From positions 1 through 54,895 of the forward strand of contig CAMCFN010000023.1 in the NCBI GenBank assembly GCA_945874145.1: a DNA stretch of 54,895 nucleotides, read 5' to 3'. Of this stretch, positions 48,779-54,895 are shown piece by piece (position 1 is the stretch's first letter; each line of letters opens with the position of its first letter). The DNA comes from Akkermansia muciniphila (GTDB lineage: Bacteria; Verrucomicrobiota; Verrucomicrobiia; Limisphaerales; SXTU01). A program made the translations under genes and the position numbers. Below the pieces are notes generated by a model. That model ran no database searches. It was not told where the DNA came from and worked only from the letters and a program-made list of their open reading frames with translations.

Positions 48779-51700
48779 ACGCAAATTCGTTCAGGCCGAA
48801 GAGGACTTGGCAGAAGTCGGCGAGCGCAAGGTGGCGGGCGTCCGGCTTCTTCTCGGCCTCGTAGCTGGCTATTTGCGACGCGAGGAAGGCAGCCGCGCTC
48901 GCCTGCTCTTTCGCCGTGGCCGGACGGCTCAACGCGAGCAGGTAAGCCCGGTTTACTTGCGTCGGCGTCTCGGTGCCGGGCGTCTCCGCAACCACCCGCC
49001 GCGCGAACGCCTCCGCCCAGTCGCGGACTTGCGGGCCGTTCATCAACAGCAACGCCTGCGGGGCGACCGTCGTGGTGGGCCGCGCGCCCTGGCTCACGAG
49101 CGGCTCCGGCTGGTCGAAGACGACCATCGAGCCGATGAGCTGGCTGCGCTTCATCGTGAAGTAAATGCTCCGCCGCTTGCTGCGCTCGTCCTTCGTGCCC
49201 GGGCCGAACATCGTCGCATCAAGCTGGCCGCTGACGGCGAGCATCGCGTCGCGGAGGGCCTCGCCTTCCAAGCGGCGCGTGGCGCGGGCGAGGAAGTGTT
49301 CCGTGTTCAGTGAGTCAGTGTTCAGTGAACGCACTTTGTCCGAACGCCCGACGGCTCCATTCGCCGACTGAACACTGGACACTGAATACTGCTTACTTCC
49401 GGCCCGATAAGCCGCGCTCTCCATGATAAGCCGGTGAACCGCCTTCAACTTCCACTCATTGCGAACCAGTTCGCCAGCCAGCCAGTCGAGCAACTCCGGG
49501 TGCGACGGCAGCGCGCCGGTGCGGCCGAAGTCATCCGGCGTCGCTACGAGGCCGCGACCGAAGTGGTGCTGCCAAAGCCGGTTCACCGCCACGCGCGCGA
49601 CCAAGGCCCCTGCCCCGCTGTCCACGTCCGTGAGCCAGTTCGCCAGTGAACTGCGGCGGCCGGAGAACTTCGCGCCCGCGGGCGGCTGCGATAGCCAGCG
49701 CTTCTCTGCGTCAGCCGCGCGGGTCAGGACTTGGAGGAAGCCCTGCGACGCGACGCCCAGCTTCTGGTCCGTGCTGCCGCGCCGAAGGAAGTGCGTCTGC
49801 TCGAAGAAGTCCGCGCCCTGCGTGTGCATCCGCAGCGGCTTGTTGCCCTCGGCGCAAACGAGCACCTGCGTCTTGGTGCCCGGATCCCGGCTGGCGTGCG
49901 CGGTGAGCTTGGCCTGCCGGTAGCGCCAACCGGCGTCTTTGCGCAGCCACCACGCGAGCAACGTCTCGCGTTCGGCGGCACCCAACTTGAAGTTCGGCTG
50001 CTTCGCCTTCCGCAACACCTCGGCGACCTTCGCGGGGAAGTCCTCGGCCTTCAACGTCGGCTCCGCATCGGCCATGACGGCAAGGCGCGGACGTCCGATA
50101 TTGTGCTTCGTGTTGACCTCGAACTGAAGCCGCACCGTGAAGGTTGCGCCGCCCGCGAAGTCCACCGGCTCGGCAAACGTGAACACCGCCGCGTGGTCCT
50201 TGCCAAACTGTGGGTCCACGGCCCAGCCGGACTTCGGGTCGTTGTCGAGCGACGACGCGATGGACAGCGAAGTCTTGTTCTGCTCGAAGTCCGCCTCAGC
50301 CTTCGCCAGCACGACGGGACGGGGCGCGGCGGAGCTGCCGAGCGGCGCGGCAGACACGAGGATTTTGCTCAAGGCGAAGTTGCCGTTGTCCGCGCGGCCC
50401 GGCCCGCCCTTCGTCATCGAGGCGTGGGCAAGGGCTTCCAAGCGCAGCCCGGTGAGCCGCCGCTGCGTCGTGGTGAAGGTAAAGGTGTATTCGTCGCTCG
50501 CGCCGTTCGCGCCTTCGGCCAAGTAGGAGAGGTCGTCGAGCTTCGTGAACGCCGCGCCGGCCTTGGACTTCGTGCTCGCAAGTTCCACGATGGTCCAGAC
50601 GCCGCCCGTCGGCATCGCCGCGCCGGACGCGAGCCAGGCGTCGAACTTCGGTGCGAGCGCGGCTTCGTAGCGTTTCAGTTCGGCGGCGAGCGGCGCGGCT
50701 TCGGCCTGCCACTTGGCTTTCGCGTCACGGTTTTTCTCCGGCTCTATCTCGAGGTCCACGACGCTGCGCACGGTCGTCGTGAAGGTGGCGAGCATCCGGT
50801 AGTAATCCTCGGTCGGGAGCGGGTCGTATTTGTGGTCGTGGCAGCGCGCGCAGCCGATGGTGAGGCCGAGGAACGCGGAGCCGGTCGTGGAAAGCATGTC
50901 ATCCATCGCGTCGTAGCGCGTGCGCTCGACTTCGTTGGCGGTGATTTGCGTGGGGAACACGCCGGCACCGAGGAAACCTGTCGCGCTCAAGGCCAGAGGA
51001 TTCTCCGGATCGAACTCGTCACCCGCGAGCTGCCAGCGCAGAAACTGGTCGAAGGGCATGTCCGAGTTGAGCGCCTTGATGACGAAGTCGCGGAAGTGGA
51101 ACGCGCCGGGGCGGTCGTAGTCGTGCTCGAAGCCGCTGCTCTCGGCGAAGCGCGCCACATCCAGCCAGTGCCGCGCCCAGCGCTCGCCGTAGCGCGGGGA
51201 GTCGAGGAGGCGGGCAAGGAGCTTCGGCCAGGCGTCGGGGGAAGTGTCCTTCAGGAAGTCGTCCACGGCCTCGGGCGTGGGCGGGATGCCGTGGAGGTCG
51301 AGGTGAGCGCGACGAATGAGCGTGCGCTTGTCGGCAGGCGGGGCGAGTTGGCGAGGGGCGGCTTTTGCGAGGAGGAAGCGGTCAACGGGATTGCCGATTG
51401 GGGGAGGCGTCGGGCGCACGAGCGGCTGAAACGCCCACCACTTCCGATCCTCGTCCGTCACCTTGGATTTGTCCTTCGCCACCTTGCCGGCGAGGAGCGG
51501 GCCGTCGTAGGGCGCGCCGTCGTCAATCCACGCGGCGAGGCGGGTGATGACTTCAGGGGAAAGTTTGTCCGCCTTCGACGGCATGTGCGGCTCCTCGGCG
51601 TGGTGGACGAGTTTGAGCAGCCGACTCTGCGCAGCGCTGAACGGCACGATGGCCGCGCCTTCGGTGCCGCCCTTGAGCAACTCGTCGCGCGTCGCGAGGT

Positions 51701-51962
51701 CGAGGCCGCCCTTGGTCTTCTCGCCGCCGTGACATCCAAGGCAGCTCTTCACCAACACGGGGCGGATGTGCTGGGCGAAGGTGACGAGACCGCGTGTCAT
51801 GCGCTCGGCGTGGTCGGCGGGGAGAGGGGCGGCAGCGAAGGAAGTCGTGGCGAGCAGGAGGGCTCCCAGCGAGCGGAGCACGGACGCCCACGTCCGCAGC
51901 CGCGTCGCTCCTGAAACAAACTTGCTGCGGACGTGGGCGTCCGCGCTCCAAGACGTTTTCAT
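48768..51962 (-). CDS. PSD1-type cytochrome/DUF1549/DUF1553 protein B
   Basis: A 1,064-residue exported PSD1 protein. Rough order: signal sequence to about 46; haem motif CLGCHGGEKTKGGLDLA near 76; DUF1549 about 185-400 (RRAHLDLHGIPPTPEAVDDF, LDVARFAESSGFEHD and a second haem-like CARCHDHKYDPL near 380); a coiled coil plus jelly-roll-like module about 420-640; and DUF1553 about 760 to the end. Two repeat elements lie inside the frame, at 51875-51949 (signal region) and 49296-49394. ATG 51962 overlaps the upstream stop (ATGA). Likely periplasmic or outer-membrane; function unknown. Confidence 0.9.
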   Translation of the reverse strand: MKTSWSADAHVRSKFVSGATRLRTWASVLRSLGALLLATTSFAAAPLPADHAERMTRGLVTFAQHIRPVLVKSCLGCHGGEKTKGGLDLATRDELLKGGTEGAAIVPFSAAQSRLLKLVHHAEEPHMPSKADKLSPEVITRLAAWIDDGAPYDGPLLAGKVAKDKSKVTDEDRKWWAFQPLVRPTPPPIGNPVDRFLLAKAAPRQLAPPADKRTLIRRAHLDLHGIPPTPEAVDDFLKDTSPDAWPKLLARLLDSPRYGERWARHWLDVARFAESSGFEHDYDRPGAFHFRDFVIKALNSDMPFDQFLRWQLAGDEFDPENPLALSATGFLGAGVFPTQITANEVERTRYDAMDDMLSTTGSAFLGLTIGCARCHDHKYDPLPTEDYYRMLATFTTTVRSVVDLEIEPEKNRDAKAKWQAEAAPLAAELKRYEAALAPKFDAWLASGAAMPTGGVWTIVELASTKSKAGAAFTKLDDLSYLAEGANGASDEYTFTFTTTQRRLTGLRLEALAHASMTKGGPGRADNGNFALSKILVSAAPLGSSAAPRPVVLAKAEADFEQNKTSLSIASSLDNDPKSGWAVDPQFGKDHAAVFTFAEPVDFAGGATFTVRLQFEVNTKHNIGRPRLAVMADAEPTLKAEDFPAKVAEVLRKAKQPNFKLGAAERETLLAWWLRKDAGWRYRQAKLTAHASRDPGTKTQVLVCAEGNKPLRMHTQGADFFEQTHFLRRGSTDQKLGVASQGFLQVLTRAADAEKRWLSQPPAGAKFSGRRSSLANWLTDVDSGAGALVARVAVNRLWQHHFGRGLVATPDDFGRTGALPSHPELLDWLAGELVRNEWKLKAVHRLIMESAAYRAGSKQYSVSSVQSANGAVGRSDKVRSLNTDSLNTEHFLARATRRLEGEALRDAMLAVSGQLDATMFGPGTKDERSKRRSIYFTMKRSQLIGSMVVFDQPEPLVSQGARPTTTVAPQALLLMNGPQVRDWAEAFARRVVAETPGTETPTQVNRAYLLALSRPATAKEQASAAAFLASQIASYEAEKKPDARHLALADFCQVLFGLNEFAYEN
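49296..49394. repeat. 99-bp in-frame element with inverted heptamer arms
   Basis: The left arm reads GTGTTCC, GTGTTCA, GTGAGTCA, GTGTTCA, GTGAACG (one unit has 8 bases). The right arm carries four units of the opposite orientation (ACTGAAC, ACTGGAC, ACTGAAT, ACTGCTT). They enclose about 35 bases of unrelated sequence. The element is 33 codons long, so the PSD1 frame is preserved. It falls between AAYRAGS and LARATRR, which are close together in relatives. Confidence 0.8.
51875..51949. repeat. Palindromic repeat inside the signal-peptide coding region
   Basis: Arms 51875-51899 and 51925-51949 are reverse complements over 25 bp with one mismatch (19 bp perfect core), around a 25-base loop. It encodes about residues 5-29 of PSD1 protein B, just before the hydrophobic core of its signal sequence. 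Confidence 0.85.
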
Positions 51963-54895
51963 TCGCGCGTGATGACTTCGTCGAGGTTGAGGAGTACGTT
52001 CGCGGTAACGGTGTAGGCGGCGAGTTCGGCCACATCGAGTTTCGCGTCGGGCTTGAACTCGCCTTGGGCGAGGAGGGACTTCGCGGAGTCGGCATCGGCG
52101 CGATACTTGGCGAGGCGTTTCTCCAAGCCAGCAGTGAGGACGGCGAGGTCGGCCTTGTCCGGCGTGCGACCGGTCACGCGGCGGAAGCCGTGGGTGAGGC
52201 GTTCGCTCGTGGTCGCGCCGCCTTCAGTGAGCATCCGCTGCGCGAGGGCGCGGGCGGCTTCGATGTAGGTGACTTCGTTGAGGAGCGCGAGGGCTTGGAG
52301 CGGCGTGTTCGTGCGGCTGCGCTTCACCGTGCAAATCTCGCGCGTAGGCGAATCGAATAGCAGCATCGTGGGTGGCGCGGCGGTGCGCTTCCAGACGGTG
52401 TAGAGCGTGCGGCGGTAGAGGCCGGCGTCCTTGTCGTGCTTGTAGCCGCGCAAGTCGCCGTAGCGGCTCGTCTCGTCCCAGACGCCCTCGGGCATGTAGG
52501 GGCGCACGCTCGGGCCGCCGAGCTTCTCGACGAGCAGGCCGCTCGCGGCGAGCGCCTGGTCGCGGATGAGTTCGGCGGGCAGGCGGAAGCGCGGGCCGCG
52601 CGCGAGCAAGCGGTTCTCCGGGTCGCGCGCCACCAGCTCGGGCGTGACCTTCGAGGACTGCCGGTAAGCCGCCGACGTCACGATGGTTTTCTGAAACGCC
52701 TTCATGTCCCAGCCGAGGCGGATGAACTCCGTCGCCAGCCAGTCGAGCAACTCGGGATGGCTCGGTGGCTCGGCCTGGGAGCCGAAGTTCTCCGTCGTCT
52801 TCACCAGTCCGTAGCCGAAGAATTTCTCCCACGTGCGGTTCACCCACACGCGCGACGTGAGCGGGTTCTCGGGCGCGACGAGCCACTGCGCGAGGCCGAG
52901 GCGGTTCGTCGGCGCACCGGCGGGCAACGGCGGGAGCACGGCCGGCACGCCCGCGCTGACCTTGTCGCCCTTCTTGTCGTATTCGCCGCGCACGAGGATG
53001 AAGGCGTCACGCGGCGTCGCGATTTCCTTCATCACCATCGTGGTTGGCAGCTTCAGCTCGAAGTCGTCCACGGCCTTCTTCGCGGCAGCCACGGCGGCAT
53101 CCGCCGTCTTCATCGGGCTTTCGGCATTGGCACGGAAAAACTTCGTCAGCTCGGCACGCTGGGCGGAGGAACGCTTGCCGGGCTCGGTGGCAAAAATCTT
53201 CTTCAACGCGTCCGGCACCTGCGGCCCACCCTCGAGCTTCGCCAAGCCCGGCGCGAGCGAAGTGGCAGAGAGGCGGAAGCGGCCGATGGAGTGCGCGCCG
53301 CTCGACTTGTGCAGCAGGCGCACGGTGAGTGTGGCGTCGGCGGGGACGGTGACGACGCGGTCGGCGAGGAACATCGCCTTGAGCGGCTCCTTGCGGGTCG
53401 GCCCGTCCACGGCCCAGCCCTTGCCGCCCTTCGCGCTCACGACTTGCGCGATTTCGTAGCCCTTCTGCGAGTAGCTGGCCTCGGCCTTGGTGAACTTGAT
53501 GACCTCGGCCTTCGCGAGCGATGGCGCGGTGATTTCTGCTTCAATGCCGCTGAGGATGAAGTTGCCGTTGAACGCGCGGCCCACGGACTGCGCGGGCAGC
53601 GAGGCGTCGGGCAAGGCTTCGAGCAGCACGCCGCCGAGCGTCCCCGCCGCGACGGGCGCGGTGACGGTGTAAATCTCCTGCCCGGCAGCAGCCCCGACGG
53701 CGAGCCATGAGGCGTCGGGCTGGCGGGTGAAGGTGGTTTTGCTCGCGGCCTTCACCGAGGTCGGTTCGAGCAGTTTCCACGCAGCGGCGGCGGGGTCGAG
53801 CTTCGCGATGAACGTCGGCTCCCATTCCTCGATGAGCCTGGGCAACTGCTTCACCGCGTCCGCGAGTTTGGCCTCGGCGGTTTGCAGCGACTGGTTCAAC
53901 TCCGCCAGCTTCACGTCGTGCTCCGGCGTGGTGACGTGGATGGTCGGGTCGGGGTTGCCGCCGCCGCGATTGGCGCGGATGCCGCTCAACGTGCCGCTCT
54001 CCTCGATGCTGTTGAAGAAGGCGAAGAAGGAATAGAAGTCGCGCTGCGTGATGGGGTCGTATTTGTGGTCGTGGCAACGGCAGCAGTTGAAGGTCAGGCC
54101 GAGCCACGTCGTGCCGGTGGTCTCGACTCGGTCAATGATGGTCTCGATGCGCCACTCCTCGGCGATGAGGCCGCCCTCGCCGTTGATGCGGTGGTTACGG
54201 TTGAAGCCGGTGGCAATCAGGGGTTCTGACTTTTGAGTTCTGAGTTTTGAGTTGGCGGTTTCGGGCAGCAGGTCGCCGGCGAGCTGCCAGATAGTGAACT
54301 GGTCGAAGGGCATGTTCTCGTTGAAGGCCTTGATGACCCAGTCGCGCCACGGCCACATGGAACGCGAGCTGTCGGTCTGGAAGCCGTGGCTGTCCGCGTA
54401 ACGCGCGTAATCAAGCCACAGCATCGCCATGCGCTCGCCGTAGCGGGGCGAGGCCAGCAGGCGATCCACCACCTTCTCGAAGGCATTCGCCGACTTGTCC
54501 GCGAGGAAGGCGTCCACCTCGTCCGGCGTGGGCGGAATGCCACTGAGATCGAGCGCCGCGCGACGGATCAAGGTCGTCTTGTCGGCTTCGGGAGAAAACT
54601 TCAAACCTTCATTCTTCAGGCGCGCCTGCAGCAATTGGTCAATCGGTGACAGCGCCTCTGCCTTCGCAGACTTGGAGCCGAATAGCGAAAAGCCGCCGCT
54701 GGGCTTTGGTAGTTCAGTTCGCACCAGCGGCGCGAACGCCCAGTGCCCTTGATACGCGGCACCTTCGGCAACCCAGCGGCGCAGAGTTTCCTTCTGCGCG
54801 GAAGTGAGCTGTTTGCCGGAGTCGGGCGGCGGCATCAGATCATGAGCGTCCTTCGTCGTGATGCGCTTGAGGACCTCGGATTTCTCCGGCTTGCC
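51959..54895 (-). CDS. PSD1-type DUF1549/DUF1553 protein A (5' end beyond window)
   Basis: Open to the right edge; 978 residues are visible. The first visible part (KRITTKDAHDLMPPPDSGK) is the end of a PSCyt1 haem domain, whose CxxCH is outside the window. DUF1549 follows (RRAALDLSGIPPTPDEVDAF, LDYARYADSHGFQTD, CCRCHDHKYDPI), then a coiled coil with a jelly-roll-like module (about 53690-53250), then DUF1553 (RVWVNRTWEKFFGYGLVKT, RSRTNTPLQALALLNEV). A heptamer array at 54221-54255 is embedded in frame. It is the promoter-proximal known gene of an operon with PSD1 B and DUF1501 B. Role unknown. Confidence 0.92.
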   Translation of the reverse strand, partial: GKPEKSEVLKRITTKDAHDLMPPPDSGKQLTSAQKETLRRWVAEGAAYQGHWAFAPLVRTELPKPSGGFSLFGSKSAKAEALSPIDQLLQARLKNEGLKFSPEADKTTLIRRAALDLSGIPPTPDEVDAFLADKSANAFEKVVDRLLASPRYGERMAMLWLDYARYADSHGFQTDSSRSMWPWRDWVIKAFNENMPFDQFTIWQLAGDLLPETANSKLRTQKSEPLIATGFNRNHRINGEGGLIAEEWRIETIIDRVETTGTTWLGLTFNCCRCHDHKYDPITQRDFYSFFAFFNSIEESGTLSGIRANRGGGNPDPTIHVTTPEHDVKLAELNQSLQTAEAKLADAVKQLPRLIEEWEPTFIAKLDPAAAAWKLLEPTSVKAASKTTFTRQPDASWLAVGAAAGQEIYTVTAPVAAGTLGGVLLEALPDASLPAQSVGRAFNGNFILSGIEAEITAPSLAKAEVIKFTKAEASYSQKGYEIAQVVSAKGGKGWAVDGPTRKEPLKAMFLADRVVTVPADATLTVRLLHKSSGAHSIGRFRLSATSLAPGLAKLEGGPQVPDALKKIFATEPGKRSSAQRAELTKFFRANAESPMKTADAAVAAAKKAVDDFELKLPTTMVMKEIATPRDAFILVRGEYDKKGDKVSAGVPAVLPPLPAGAPTNRLGLAQWLVAPENPLTSRVWVNRTWEKFFGYGLVKTTENFGSQAEPPSHPELLDWLATEFIRLGWDMKAFQKTIVTSAAYRQSSKVTPELVARDPENRLLARGPRFRLPAELIRDQALAASGLLVEKLGGPSVRPYMPEGVWDETSRYGDLRGYKHDKDAGLYRRTLYTVWKRTAAPPTMLLFDSPTREICTVKRSRTNTPLQALALLNEVTYIEAARALAQRMLTEGGATTSERLTHGFRRVTGRTPDKADLAVLTAGLEKRLAKYRADADSAKSLLAQGEFKPDAKLDVAELAAYTVTANVLLNLDEVITRE
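54221..54255. repeat. Five-unit heptanucleotide array inside PSD1 gene A
   Basis: Five 7-base units (GGGTTCT, GACTTTT, GAGTTCT, GAGTTTT, GAGTTGG) lie in frame. The encoded peptide NSKLRTQKSEP replaces the short loop that normally joins LAGDLLP and LIATGFNRN in DUF1549 proteins. Same length (35 bases) and similar unit as the array at 29199-29233. Confidence 0.85.

Noticed and set aside
49731..51914. A 727-residue plus-strand open frame opposite PSD1 B
   Set aside because: Same antisense composition, no recognisable family, fully covered by a well-supported gene.

Overview
The window looks like a chromosomal segment of a GC-rich member of the Verrucomicrobiota, most likely a soil or freshwater Pedosphaera/Limisphaera-like lineage. 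This is inferred from gene content. It carries three giant Planctomycete/Verrucomicrobia-type cytochrome proteins (PSCyt/DUF1549/DUF1553), two DUF1501 proteins and two Tat-type Gfo/Idh/MocA oxidoreductases, mixed with ordinary housekeeping genes. Hardly any of the starts inspected has a Shine-Dalgarno sequence. No rRNA, tRNA or CRISPR array was seen.

Layout. 1-1469: pyrD and an apparently gene-free left end. 1470-4187: a small accessory island with a MazEF-like toxin-antitoxin pair and an IS630-family element that sits exactly inside another gene, whose frame is restored if the IS and one TA copy are removed. 4188-9341: a 1,717-residue secreted protein fusing haem-binding, WD40, Ig-like, DUF1549 and DUF1553 parts. 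9599-13537 (minus): AEC transporter and two Gfo/Idh oxidoreductases, ending in a strong terminator. 13600-16157: lipoate-ligase-like gene, then two head-to-head site-2-type proteases. 16200-20284 (plus): two tandem thymidylate-kinase-like genes, ROK glucokinase, Ppx/GppA, TfoX-like protein. 20356-23231: PotABC-type ABC transporter without a binding protein. 23417-26106: aspS and a TrmN6-like methyltransferase.

26109-32826 (minus): phosphatidylserine decarboxylase, argJ, a GalU-like nucleotidyltransferase, and a 1,122-residue fusion of an L-fucokinase-like GHMP kinase with a UDP-sugar pyrophosphorylase. 32919-35000 (plus): a prenyltransferase-fold protein and mannose-1-phosphate guanylyltransferase. 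35028-37289 (minus): Gre-like factor and ilvD. 37384-42852: degenerate amidohydrolase, small WWF protein, RluE-type pseudouridine synthase, mpl, and a secreted HEAT-repeat protein. 42903-54895: a DUF1501 gene, an esterase, a YgiQ radical-SAM gene, and an operon of two PSD1 proteins and a second DUF1501 gene. The outermost PSD1 gene runs off the right edge.

The most unusual material is (i) the kinase-pyrophosphorylase fusion, whose domain order is opposite to that of Fkp/FKGP, next to a GalU-like gene; (ii) the tandem thymidylate-kinase pair, in which the second copy has Arg in place of the Walker A Lys; and (iii) several repeat elements (7-bp-period arrays and a 25-bp-arm palindrome) lying in frame inside protein-coding genes, especially the PSD1 genes.
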